A DNA stretch of 64,000 nucleotides from Hyphomicrobiales bacterium (GTDB taxonomy: Bacteria; Pseudomonadota; Alphaproteobacteria; Rhizobiales; Rhizobiaceae). Where the stretch lies: contig UCNG01000009.1 in NCBI GenBank assembly GCA_900473915.1, forward strand, positions 21,179 to 85,178, in the 5' to 3' direction. The notes beneath the pieces were generated by a model. That model was not told where the DNA came from, ran no database searches, and was given only the letters and a program-made list of their open reading frames with translations. Position numbers and translations under genes: made by a program. Of this stretch, positions 16,645 to 26,398 are shown piece by piece. The first letter of the stretch is position 1. Each line of letters begins with the position of its first letter.

Positions 16645-16669
16645 TAACGCAAATAATTTGCTTTAGTGG
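16641..16669. promoter_or_regulatory. 29-bp near-perfect palindrome, operator for the TetR/MFS pair
   Basis: CCACTAAC GCAAAT A ATTTGC TTTAGTGG reads the same on both strands except at one symmetric pair and the centre. It lies between the divergent TetR and MFS genes. A second AT-rich GCAAAT-like half (CAATTTGC) follows at 16671-16678. TetR-type dimers bind such sites. Confidence 0.75.
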
Positions 16670-16721
16670 TCAATTTGCGCTACAAACGCAACAAATTCGC
16701 TTTTAGCATGGAATCGCTGAC

Positions 16722-17912
16722 ATGACCACCCTTTGTAACGAGACGCGGGGCGGGGCGGAAAGATCATCCGCCCTTGCTTTGCACGGTCTCACCATCATTC
16801 TGTTTTTCGCGGCATCGAGCATGACGACGCCGCTCTTTCCGCTTTATCAGGCAAGCTGGGGCATTTCGGCCTTTCTGATCAGCGTGATTTTCGCGGTCTA
16901 TGTCGGCACGCTGCTCGTCTCGCTGTTGTTTCTGGGAGTTCTGTCCAATCATTTTGGCCGACGGCCTGTCATCGTGGCGGCCCTCGCGGTGGAATGCGCA
17001 GCACTTGTCATGTTCCTCGCTGGGGACAGCGGAAGCTGGCTGGTGGCGGCGCGTCTGGTTCAGGGCTTTGCCACAGGCATCGCGACCACGGCGGTCGCGG
17101 CAGCGCTTCTGGATGTCGATCACAAGGCGGGCGCGGTGATCAACAGTCTGGCGCCTATGGTTGGCATGGCATTGGGCGCGATCGGGGCAGGTGTTCTGGT
17201 CCAGTTCGCGCCGTTGCCCTTGCGGCTGGTCTATGCGTTGACCTTGGGGCTTTCCCTGATCCAGATCCTGCGCACCTTGCTTTCAGCGGAGACTTTCCGG
17301 AATCGAACCAGCAAAGGCTTGTCCCTGCGGCCAAAGGTCGAGATTCCGACCGAGGTGCGGGGAATGTTTCTCCGCATCATCCCGCTGAATGTCGCCGTCT
17401 GGGGATTGGGCGCGCTGTTCCTGTCGCTGTTGCCCGGACTTCTGCATGAAATGGCGGCAGGACCGTCGATGGCGTGGCTGAGTGGCGCTGCGGTCGGAAT
17501 TCTGACACTGGCGGGTGCGGGGGCCGTCATGCTCTTCCGCGACCGTTCGGCTGCAAGCGCTCGCAACTGGGCCGGGCTGACGATTATTGCCGGAACCGGG
17601 ATCGTCCTGCTTGGTACGCTTTTTCACAGCCCTGTCTTGCTTCTGTTCGGTTCACTGCCGACCGGCATCGGCTTTGGCGCCGGGTTCCTTGGCGTATTGC
17701 GCGGTCTGGTGGCGCGTGCAAGGCCCGAAGAACGCGCCGGCCTGATCTCGTCCTTCTACATTGCCAGCTATCTGCCGAACGCGCTTCTGGCGATGATCGC
17801 CGGATATGCCGCAGGCCAGATCGGTGTTTTCGATACTGTGCTGGGGTTTGGAGCATTCATCATCCTTATGGCGGGTCTATCCCTGGCCATGAACGTGAAT
17901 GAGCCAAATTGA
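16722..17912 (+). CDS. MFS transporter
   Basis: 396 residues with about 12 hydrophobic segments. The GRRP stretch in the loop after the second segment (FLGVLSNHFGRRPVIVAAL) is the MFS motif A. Proteins of this size beside a TetR repressor are usually drug or metabolite exporters in the inner membrane driven by the proton gradient. The substrate cannot be deduced. The palindrome at 16641-16669 lies 53 nt upstream and probably controls it. It converges with the LysR gene that follows. Confidence 0.88.
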   Translation: MTTLCNETRGGAERSSALALHGLTIILFFAASSMTTPLFPLYQASWGISAFLISVIFAVYVGTLLVSLLFLGVLSNHFGRRPVIVAALAVECAALVMFLAGDSGSWLVAARLVQGFATGIATTAVAAALLDVDHKAGAVINSLAPMVGMALGAIGAGVLVQFAPLPLRLVYALTLGLSLIQILRTLLSAETFRNRTSKGLSLRPKVEIPTEVRGMFLRIIPLNVAVWGLGALFLSLLPGLLHEMAAGPSMAWLSGAAVGILTLAGAGAVMLFRDRSAASARNWAGLTIIAGTGIVLLGTLFHSPVLLLFGSLPTGIGFGAGFLGVLRGLVARARPEERAGLISSFYIASYLPNALLAMIAGYAAGQIGVFDTVLGFGAFIILMAGLSLAMNVNEPN

Positions 17913-17927
17913 GCGGTATGGCGCGGC

Positions 17928-18857
17928 CTAACTGAAAGAACGCCTCAGCCCCTCTATGAAACTGCGGGTGCGGATCGGAAGGTGACGCCGGCTGGGATAA
18001 ATTGCATGGATGGTGACTTCGTTCATTGCGGTCTCCGGCAGGATTTCCACCAGCTTGCCAAGCACGATGTCTTTTTCAACGATGAATGAAGGCAGAAGCG
18101 CGATCCCAAGGCCCGCGAGCGCGGCCACACGGATCGCGTCGCCGCTGTCAAAGCGAGCATAGCCATCACCATGGATCGTGACGGGCTGTCCGTCTTTGCC
18201 GGGCAGGCTCCATACCGTTGATGTCGCGCCTAATCCATAGACCAGCCGCTTGTGATGCGCCAGATCGGTAAGGCTGGCCGGTGTGCCATGTTTCCGGAGA
18301 TATTCTGGTGACGCATAGAGTCCAAGCCGCGTCCGGTCGATCACCTGCGTGATATACTGCCCGTTCGGCGCGGTCGCCCCGACCCGGATCGCAAGATCGA
18401 ACCCCTCCTCGACAAGATCGACCAACCGGTCGGTGAAGCTCACTTCAATGGCCAGATCGGGCGCGGTTTTGAGATAGGTTGCAAGGTAGGGAATGATTTT
18501 CGCCTTCCCGTAGCCTTCGGAGACCGTCAGGCGCAGTGTGCCGTGCGGTCGAAGCTGATCCTGACGAATGCTCGCCTCGGCTTCGGCAAGGTCTTCGAGC
18601 AGTTGCAGGCTACGGCGGTAGAATTCATGGCCTTCGGTGGTCAGGGACAGGCGACGAGTGGTGCGGTGGAACAGCCGAATCCCAAGATAGCTTTCCAGCC
18701 GCGCCAGCGCCTTTCCGGCCGCGGAGCGGGTTAGCCCAACGGCCTTTCCACCGCCGACAAAACTGCCAGCCTCGGCCACGGCAACAAAGATACGCAGCGC
18801 CCCGATATCGAGATCGGAAGCGGGAGGCAGGCGTTTCGCGATATTTCGGCTTTGCAT
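17928..18857 (-). CDS. LysR-family regulator
   Basis: 309 residues. The N-terminal winged helix-turn-helix (LRIFVAVAEAGSFVGGGKAV, then RSAAGKALARLE, FHRTTRRLSLT) is followed by the periplasmic-binding-protein-like effector domain with FDLAIRVGA and YLRKHGTP. It belongs to the common LysR group beside oxidoreductases and hydrolases. It is divergent from the esterase gene at 18927 with a gap of 69 nt, so it likely controls that gene. Confidence 0.9.
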   Translation of the reverse strand: MQSRNIAKRLPPASDLDIGALRIFVAVAEAGSFVGGGKAVGLTRSAAGKALARLESYLGIRLFHRTTRRLSLTTEGHEFYRRSLQLLEDLAEAEASIRQDQLRPHGTLRLTVSEGYGKAKIIPYLATYLKTAPDLAIEVSFTDRLVDLVEEGFDLAIRVGATAPNGQYITQVIDRTRLGLYASPEYLRKHGTPASLTDLAHHKRLVYGLGATSTVWSLPGKDGQPVTIHGDGYARFDSGDAIRVAALAGLGIALLPSFIVEKDIVLGKLVEILPETAMNEVTIHAIYPSRRHLPIRTRSFIEGLRRSFS

Positions 18858-18926
18858 TGGGGAAACCTGTTCGTCAATCGAAGGTCCATATTACCGATTG
18901 TCGAACACATTATGAAAGGTATTTAA

Positions 18927-19880
18927 ATGTCCTCCAAGAATACGCTTCCCGAAAATGCACAGGCGGCCCTTGATGGCTGGATCGCTGCTGCAGGCCCCGT
19001 GGTGGAAAAGATTTACGGTACATCGGAAGCGAGTTGGGCAAAAGTCCGCTCCGATTATATGAGAGGTCTTGGCCACCTGTTTCCCGCGCCGAAAGGCGTT
19101 TCTTATGGAACTACGACGCTGGATTCCATGCCGACGATGACGGCTGTTCCTGAAGGCTCGGAACCTCAACGGGTCTTGCTCTATATCCACGGTGGTGGCT
19201 ATGTTCATGGCGGCGTTGAAGGCTATCGCGGTTTGACCGGGCGGCTGGCAAAGGCCTTGAATGCGAAGATCTATGCACCCGAATATCGTCAGGCACCGGA
19301 ATTTCCGTTTCCAACCCCGATTGATGATGTGTTTGCCGCCTATCGCGCGATTCTCTCATCGGGCGTTGATCCGAAAAATCTCGTTCTTGCGGGCGATTCC
19401 GCTGGTGGCGCTATGGTCGTCACCATGATGCGCAAGGCCCGCAATGCGGGGATCGCATTGCCTGCGGCAGGTGTCGCCTTTTCGCCCTGGGCCAATCTGA
19501 CACATAGCGGGCGGTCAGCCACCGTGCGCGATGGGATTGATCCGCTTTGCAGCGTGGAATTTTTGAACAAGCTGGCGCGCATGTTCCTCGCCGGTGAATT
19601 GCCGACACATTCTGATGCCTCTCCAGTCTTCGCCGATGTTCACGATCTGGCACCAGTGCTGATCCAGATCGGTGAAAACGAGGTCATGCTTAGCGATGCG
19701 ATCCGTCTTGCGTCCAATCTGGGCGAGGCACGGGTGCGCACGTCGCTTGAAGTCTGGCCGGGCATGTTTCATGTCTGGCATCTGCTGGCCGGTGTCCTGC
19801 CTGAAGCGGATCAAGCGATCCTCGATGCCGTCCGGTTTCTTGATGATGCGCTGACTTCAAAGGCCCGTACAGGGCTTTAA
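18927..19880 (+). CDS. Alpha/beta hydrolase (hormone-sensitive lipase family esterase)
   Basis: 317 residues. The oxyanion-hole motif is HGGGYVHGG (about 88-96), and the nucleophile elbow is GDSAGGAM (about 157-164). The Asp (near DLAPVLIQIGENE) and His (FHVWH, about 292) complete the triad. This is the HSL/bacterial esterase group IV, which cleaves short-chain or aromatic esters in the cytosol. No signal peptide is visible. The last 24 nt overlap the end of the converging gene 19857-20255. Confidence 0.88.
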   Translation: MSSKNTLPENAQAALDGWIAAAGPVVEKIYGTSEASWAKVRSDYMRGLGHLFPAPKGVSYGTTTLDSMPTMTAVPEGSEPQRVLLYIHGGGYVHGGVEGYRGLTGRLAKALNAKIYAPEYRQAPEFPFPTPIDDVFAAYRAILSSGVDPKNLVLAGDSAGGAMVVTMMRKARNAGIALPAAGVAFSPWANLTHSGRSATVRDGIDPLCSVEFLNKLARMFLAGELPTHSDASPVFADVHDLAPVLIQIGENEVMLSDAIRLASNLGEARVRTSLEVWPGMFHVWHLLAGVLPEADQAILDAVRFLDDALTSKARTGL

Positions 19881-20255
19881 TCCGCGATTGGTGAAACATT
19901 TGGTAGCGCTGGCCATTCGACGGATTAGCTGCGGATTTTGCCGTGCATTCTTCGATACTTGAGCGCCTCGCCCTTGCCGATCAGACAGGTCCAGCGTCTT
20001 CAGCGCTTCGATGATCTCGTCATATGAGACGGCCTTATCGGTTCCAGGATAAAGGCGAAGGGCCGGACTGGAATCGATGGCAAAGATGTCGGATGCCCAC
20101 GACGCAAGAATGGCGCGTTTCTCGTCTATCTCGATATCGTCGGCTGCAAGAACGTCTCGGGGATGACCGAAATGTTGGACCGGATGATGCAGATGCTCGG
20201 CGCTAATTGCTGCTGTTTTCTCCGGAATCGAATTTTCCAATCTTTCCTTTCTCAT
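19857..20255 (-). CDS. Conserved protein with EKRAIL-type domain, behind groESL
   Basis: 132 residues. The middle contains FGHPRDVLAADDIEIDEKR, AILASWASDIFAIDS, ALRLYP and a YDEIIEALKTLD end. I recognise this as a rhizobial family without assigned function. The same pattern (EAKRAIL, WAWTEYLID, YEVEQALLALE) closes the NDUFS4-like protein at 39766-40530, so both carry one domain. The ATG at 20253-20255 has a GGGGGG box. It follows groEL and the 78-residue gene on the same strand, and the C-terminal 30 residues overlap the esterase gene and may be a run-on. Confidence 0.65.
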   Translation of the reverse strand: MRKERLENSIPEKTAAISAEHLHHPVQHFGHPRDVLAADDIEIDEKRAILASWASDIFAIDSSPALRLYPGTDKAVSYDEIIEALKTLDLSDRQGRGAQVSKNARQNPQLIRRMASATKCFTNRGLKPCTGL

Positions 20256-20311
20256 AGCTTGCCCCCCTTTGATGCCAGGCGGATGGTTTCGGTTGCATGT
20301 GGCGCAGGTCG

Positions 20312-20548
20312 TTAGTGCGCCCGGTGATCGAACACGCCTCGCGCGGCCTCGACCATTGTTTTTAGATGGCTCGGTTCGCGAACACCTTGCCTGTATAATT
20401 CCACAGTGATGGCCGCCATCCGCTCCGCTTCCTCAGTTTCCTTGGTAACTCCAGCTCTCGATCGAATGTCATCGAAAACCCTCTGACAGACAACAAGGTC
20501 TCTGGAATAGAGTGGTTGGGGTGAGCGCTTGATTGTAGTCTGAACCAT
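20312..20548 (-). CDS. Small conserved protein downstream of groEL
   Basis: 78 residues from the ATG at 20546-20548, which has GAGGAGA 5 nt upstream. The sequence (VVCQRVFDDIRSRAG, EAERMAAITVELYRQGV, LKTMVEAARG) looks helical and soluble. I do not recognise a named family. It lies 55 nt after the groEL stop on the same strand, behind a strong hairpin, so it is probably expressed at a lower level from the groESL transcript. Confidence 0.65.
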   Translation of the reverse strand: MVQTTIKRSPQPLYSRDLVVCQRVFDDIRSRAGVTKETEEAERMAAITVELYRQGVREPSHLKTMVEAARGVFDHRAH

Positions 20549-20566
20549 GTTTATCTCCTCATTGGA

Positions 20567-20591
20567 GGCTCGCCCCCAGCGGGGGCGAGCC
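20567..20591 (-). terminator. Strong GC hairpin after groEL (partial terminator or processing site)
   Basis: GGCTCGCCCCC and its exact complement are separated by 2-3 nt. On the minus strand no T run follows, so this is more likely an attenuating or mRNA-stabilising hairpin between groEL and the next small gene than a full terminator. Confidence 0.6.
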
Positions 20592-20603
20592 AAAGACAAT
20601 CGC

Positions 20604-22256
<1,653 letters not shown>

Positions 22257-22293
22257 CTATTTGACTGATGGGTTGGATTGACGGGTTATCGCC

Positions 22294-22608
22294 TCAGGCA
22301 GCTTTTTTCTGCTCTGCCTGGGTTTCGATGATGCCCATGACATCGCTTTCCTTCATGATCAGCAGGTCTTCGCCGTTGATCTTGATCTCGGTGCCGGACC
22401 ATTTGCCGAACAGGATGCGGTCGCCGGCCTTGACGTCGAGCGCCTGGATCTGGCCGGCATCGTTGCGCGCGCCGGGACCTACGGCGATGACTTCGCCTTC
22501 CTGCGGCTTTTCCTTGGCGGTGTCGGGAATGATGATGCCGCCCTTGGTCTTTTCTTCGGATTCGACCCGGCGGACGAGAATGCGATCATGAAGCGGTCGG
22601 AACGACAT
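22294..22608 (-). CDS. groS: Co-chaperonin GroES (10 kDa)
   Basis: 104 residues from the ATG at 22606-22608, start [15 protein letters not shown], preceded by GGAGG-type sequence. The mobile loop ([20 protein letters not shown]) and the GPGARN and [13 protein letters not shown] blocks are standard for GroES. It caps the GroEL ring. A frame open further upstream to 22683 is not used. A degenerate CIRCE lies about 150 nt upstream of the start, so HrcA control is likely. Confidence 0.97.
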   Translation of the reverse strand: MSFRPLHDRILVRRVESEEKTKGGIIIPDTAKEKPQEGEVIAVGPGARNDAGQIQALDVKAGDRILFGKWSGTEIKINGEDLLIMKESDVMGIIETQAEQKKAA

Positions 22609-22759
22609 GTTTTCCTCCGTTGAGCAAAAATGATGACGTTGTTCCCTCTGGCCGGACCGAATGATCGGTCCGGGCGGGTGCAAAACCTCAAGTCGAGCAT
22701 TTTGCGCAAAATGATCTGGTTTTGAGATTTTTCGATTTCAAGAGGGAGAAACGAAAAAA

Positions 22760-22786
22760 TTAGCACTCGTCTTCTGATGCTACTAA
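22760..22786 (-). promoter_or_regulatory. Degenerate CIRCE (HrcA operator) upstream of groESL
   Basis: TTAGCACTC at 22760-22768 is a perfect left arm. After a 9-nt spacer the right arm TGCTACTAA matches 5 of 9 positions of GAGTGCTAA. CIRCE elements bind the heat-shock repressor HrcA. One intact arm and one decayed arm suggest weakened control. Confidence 0.65.
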
Positions 22787-22890
22787 CATACTGGAAAGGA
22801 ACAATAAACGGCGCGCTTGCGTTTAAAAATCCGTTGATGGTCGTGAAATTTTGCGACACACTTCACAGTGTCATGAAACGGAGATGAAGC

Positions 22891-23163
22891 ATGCAATTCT
22901 CATCGGATCTGGAACGTCAGCTCAATGGCTACGGCCTCACCACCGCGCACATCCTCTATCGCATTCCTGATTTCGAATCCGTGCTGCAGACCTATGTCTG
23001 GCAGGACTACGATCTGGCACCCGATTTTCCTGAGATGCACAGGTTCCTGGATTTCTGGCAGTCCAGGCTTGAAGGCCCGCTCCATTCTGTCCGCTATACG
23101 CATCAGTGCTTGATCGGACCGAATGAATGGCGCCGCGTCGAAGGCGAGTTCAAGCTTCACTGA
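22891..23163 (+). CDS. usg: Usg family protein
   Basis: 90 residues matching the Usg family of alphaproteobacteria: LNGYGLTTAHILYRIPD, WQDYDLAPDFPEMHRFLDFW and HSVRYTH. The family was named for a gene beside trp genes; its function is not established. The length is normal and an AGATGAAGC stretch precedes the ATG. It is divergent from groESL and stands alone. Confidence 0.85.
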   Translation: MQFSSDLERQLNGYGLTTAHILYRIPDFESVLQTYVWQDYDLAPDFPEMHRFLDFWQSRLEGPLHSVRYTHQCLIGPNEWRRVEGEFKLH

Positions 23164-23677
23164 GGTCTTGAACAGAAATTTCCTCTATCCTAGCTTTTTC
23201 GTGACCGGGGCTTGATGAGATCGGTCAATATCCCACGTCTGTTCAGAGTGAAACCGGATAGGGAAGAGAAGATCAAAATCATCAAAGACTTCAGCATCAA
23301 GGAACGCGAAGAGGTCTTTGCCGCCGTCGCGCGTGTCCTGAGGGGACCGCTTGCGAGGCTTATGTCGAAGGCAACCGCCATTACACGCAGGCAGAGAACA
23401 CGCATAGTCATTCGACCGTTCTGCATGTTGGTAGTGCTGTAGCCGTACAAGGGAATGAACAATCTCACTAAAATTCAATGCAGGCCGAGGCATCGGTATT
23501 TCAGCTAAAATCGACGTTTCAGCAGGCAATGCTCCTGTAGACGCACGCTTTCCCACTTCGATCGGGTGTCTATTGGCAATTGGGAAATCGGGAAGATTGG
23601 TGCGTCGGTGGCTTCGGGAACAGATTTGCGGGCGACTGGTCACGTTGTGGTGAGCGATCCGCAAAAAATCTCTTTTA
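23164..23677. other. About 510 nt with no recognisable gene
   Basis: Several frames are open here on both strands (for instance 23212-23442 on plus, 23185-23688 on minus), but none shows a motif I recognise or a clear ribosome-binding site. A stretch near 23359-23420 reads AYVEGNRHYTQAENT in another frame, which might be the relic of a gene. I make no functional call. Confidence 0.4.
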
Positions 23678-23706
23678 TTGACGAACAAAACATGAACATG
23701 TATCTT
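23678..23706 (+). promoter_or_regulatory. Promoter of the radical SAM/udgX pair, near-leaderless
   Basis: TTGACG (23678-23683) and TATCTT (23701-23706) are separated by exactly 17 nt. The expected start of transcription, about 7 nt after the -10 box, coincides with the ATG at 23714. The mRNA would then have almost no 5' leader, and indeed no ribosome-binding site precedes that ATG. Confidence 0.7.
23683..23697. promoter_or_regulatory. LexA (SOS) box of alphaproteobacterial type
   Basis: GAAC, 7 nt, GAAC: a perfect match to the alphaproteobacterial LexA direct repeat GTTC-N7-GTTC read on the other strand. It sits in the spacer of the promoter at 23678-23706, where a repressor would block RNA polymerase. 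It implies induction by DNA damage. Confidence 0.8.
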
Positions 23707-23713
23707 CGCTCAT

Positions 23714-24946
23714 ATGGTGAAAAAGAGCCTTCAGGATAAACTTGCCATCCTATCGGATGCGGCAAAATACGATGCATCTTGTGCGTCAAGCGGTGGCGAG
23801 AAGCGCGATGCAAGCAAGGGCGGTGTCGGATCGTCGGGAGGAGCAGGGATTTGCCATGCTTACACTCCGGATGGGCGCTGTATCAGCCTGCTGAAAATTC
23901 TTATGACCAACTTCTGCATCTTCGACTGTGCCTATTGCATAAACCGGGTCAGCTCGAACGTGGAACGGGCGCGGTTCTCAGTCGAGGAAGTTGTCTCGCT
24001 CACGCTGGAATTTTATCGACGCAATTACATCGAGGGCCTGTTCTTGTCCTCGGGCATCATCAAGTCCCCCGACCAGACCATGTCCGATATGGTACGCATA
24101 GCGCGGACATTGCGGGAGGGTCACGGCTTCCGCGGCTATATCCATCTCAAGACGATTCCCGATGCAAGTCCGGACTTGATCCGGGAGGCCGGGCTTTGGG
24201 CTGATCGGCTATCGATTAATGTCGAATTGCCGGAGGACGCAAGTGTGCGCAAATTCGCTCCGGAAAAACGCCCTGAAACGATCCGTGGTGCGATGGCACA
24301 AGTGCGGCTGGAAGGCGAGGCGGCAAAAGATAAGACCCATACCGGGCGTAAGCCGCGCCGGTTTGCACCGGCCGGGCAAAGTACGCAGATGATCATCGGC
24401 GCGGATGGGGCAGACGATGTGACCATCCTCAAAATGTCGACACGGCTTTACAGTGGTTACAAGCTGCGACGGGTTTATTATTCAGCATTCTCCCCGATCC
24501 CGGACGCCTCCGCAGCTCTGCCCTTGATCCAGCCTCCTCTTCTGCGTGAACACCGCCTATATCAGGCAGATTGGCTTTTGCGTTTCTATGGGTTCACCGC
24601 CGAGGAAATCGCTACCGGCACGAAGGCTGGTCATCTTGATTTGGAACTGGACCCAAAACTTGCCTGGGCCATACAGCACCGTGGCCTATTCCCTCTGGAT
24701 GTAAACCGTGCAAGCCGTGAATTGCTGCTGCGTGTTCCTGGATTTGGCACCCGCACGGTGGATCGCATAATCGTTGCGCGCCAGAACGGCGGTTTAAGAT
24801 ACGAAGATCTGGTGCGGATAGGTGCCAACATGAACAAGGCACGCCCCTTTTTCATGGCACCTGGCTGGTCGCCGGGGCGGCTCATCGACAACGTCGATTT
24901 ACGCGCTCGATTTGCACCTCCCGCTGAGCAACTGCGGCTATTATGA
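23714..24946 (+). CDS. Putative DNA modification/repair radical SAM protein (UdgX partner)
   Basis: 410 residues. CIFDCAYC (about 75-82) is the CxxxCxxC motif for the 4Fe-4S cluster of radical SAM enzymes. The GLFLSSGI, GYIHLKTIP and MIIGADG stretches match the family that regularly sits beside the DUF4130/UdgX gene, and the C-terminal VPGFGTRTVDRIIVARQ is a helix-hairpin-helix for DNA contact. The exact reaction is not known. The start ATG has no ribosome-binding site and may be leaderless. Its stop overlaps the next start as ATGA, so the two are coupled. An SOS box controls the pair. Confidence 0.9.
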   Translation: MVKKSLQDKLAILSDAAKYDASCASSGGEKRDASKGGVGSSGGAGICHAYTPDGRCISLLKILMTNFCIFDCAYCINRVSSNVERARFSVEEVVSLTLEFYRRNYIEGLFLSSGIIKSPDQTMSDMVRIARTLREGHGFRGYIHLKTIPDASPDLIREAGLWADRLSINVELPEDASVRKFAPEKRPETIRGAMAQVRLEGEAAKDKTHTGRKPRRFAPAGQSTQMIIGADGADDVTILKMSTRLYSGYKLRRVYYSAFSPIPDASAALPLIQPPLLREHRLYQADWLLRFYGFTAEEIATGTKAGHLDLELDPKLAWAIQHRGLFPLDVNRASRELLLRVPGFGTRTVDRIIVARQNGGLRYEDLVRIGANMNKARPFFMAPGWSPGRLIDNVDLRARFAPPAEQLRLL

Positions 24947-26376
24947 TCTATTCCGTTAAACTACCCGACGGCGGCACCTTCGATGCGTGGCGTGAGATGG
25001 CGCGCATCGCGATATCACATGGTATCGAGCCAAATGATATCGATTGGATCGGAGCAGACGGATTGTTTGATGGGGCGTCGCTGCCCAATGCGCCTGGTGA
25101 GCATAAGGCAAGCGTTACGCAGGGGTTTTTGAAGCTTGCGCATTCGGTCATCTGGCATTCTAATCCGGAACGGTTCGGACTGCTCTATCAGGCGTTGTGG
25201 CGGCTTGACCGAAACGCGGGAGAACCTTTAAGCCATGCTGACCCGCTTGGGCGGCGGCTGCATCTCATGGCAAAATCGGTTGGTCGTGATATCCACAAGA
25301 TGCATGCTTTCGTACGGTTTCGCGAATTACCTGAGACTGGATTGCGTCGTCGCTTTGCTGCTTGGTTTGAGCCGGAGCATAATATAGTCGAGCCGGGTAG
25401 TTCCTTTTTCGCAAAGCGTTTCGCGGATATGGACTGGGTGATCGCCACGCCAAGGCTTACAGCTCGATTTGAAGCCGGCAGACTTAGCTACCATCCAGGC
25501 GGTTCACGCCCTGACTTATCGGAAGATGCCACCGAAACGCTTTGGGGCACCTATTTCGCGAACATCTTCAATCCGGCACGGGTAAAGTTGAATGCGATGC
25601 GCGCGGAAATGCCTAAGAAGTATTGGAAGAACCTACCCGAAACGCGCCTGATTCCAGATATGTTACGAGATGCCGAGTCGCGAGTGGAGCGAATGCGCGC
25701 GGCCGCAGAAACGTCACCAGCGGCTGGCGCAGTCGCGATTTCGACCCGTTATCGCGCTGCGATGCCGCAAACGCCCGAGTTCCCTCAGACAATGGTCGAA
25801 GCGCGAGCGGCTGCCGGACATTGTCGGCGATGTGGATTATGCGAGGCCGCAACCCAGACTGTTTGGGGTGAGGGGCCCGAAGACGCTGAGCTCATGATTG
25901 TAGGAGAACAGCCGGGTGATCGTGAGGATCTGGAAGGTCGACCGTTCGTAGGTCCGGCAGGTCACCTCTTGCGTGAAGCCATGGTTGCAGCAGGAGCAGA
26001 AGTCAGGCAGACATGGCTGACCAATGCAGTTAAGCACTTCAAGTTCATGCCGCGTGGCAAGCGCCGCCTGCATCAAAATCCTGACCGGCAGGAAATTCTG
26101 CATTGTCGCTGGTGGCTGGGGCTCGAATTGGCTTTCATCCGTCCACGCATGGTGGTTGCGTTGGGGGCCTCTGCGGCGTTGGCTCTGACGGATAACAACG
26201 CTCCTCTTACTTCGCGACGCGGTCAGGCTGAAATCGGGTTACATGGTGGACCGGTGCTGATCTCCTGGCATCCATCCTATATCTTGCGGTTAAACGACAG
26301 TGTCGCGAGAGAACGTGCAAGGCGTGAATTGATCGAAGATATAATCCAGGCCGCTCGCATGGGCGTATCTGTCTGA
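24943..26376 (+). CDS. udgX: DUF4130 - UdgX fusion, uracil-DNA binding/cross-linking protein
   Basis: 477 residues. The N-terminal half (WREMARIAISHGIEPNDIDW, then DKMHAFVRFRE-like and YFAKRFADMDW segments) is the DUF4130 domain. The C-terminal half is a family 4-like uracil-DNA glycosylase: GEQPGDREDLEGRPFVGPAG, then KRRLH (about 368-372), then SWHPSYILR. KRRLH matches the KRRIH loop of UdgX, whose His forms a covalent link with DNA after uracil is removed. Three Cys near CRRCGLCEA plus one more can hold a 4Fe-4S cluster. Translationally coupled to the radical SAM gene; DNA-damage induced by inference. Confidence 0.92.
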   Translation: MIYSVKLPDGGTFDAWREMARIAISHGIEPNDIDWIGADGLFDGASLPNAPGEHKASVTQGFLKLAHSVIWHSNPERFGLLYQALWRLDRNAGEPLSHADPLGRRLHLMAKSVGRDIHKMHAFVRFRELPETGLRRRFAAWFEPEHNIVEPGSSFFAKRFADMDWVIATPRLTARFEAGRLSYHPGGSRPDLSEDATETLWGTYFANIFNPARVKLNAMRAEMPKKYWKNLPETRLIPDMLRDAESRVERMRAAAETSPAAGAVAISTRYRAAMPQTPEFPQTMVEARAAAGHCRRCGLCEAATQTVWGEGPEDAELMIVGEQPGDREDLEGRPFVGPAGHLLREAMVAAGAEVRQTWLTNAVKHFKFMPRGKRRLHQNPDRQEILHCRWWLGLELAFIRPRMVVALGASAALALTDNNAPLTSRRGQAEIGLHGGPVLISWHPSYILRLNDSVARERARRELIEDIIQAARMGVSV

Positions 26377-26398
26377 TCCGTCAATGTTTCAGCTTCGA

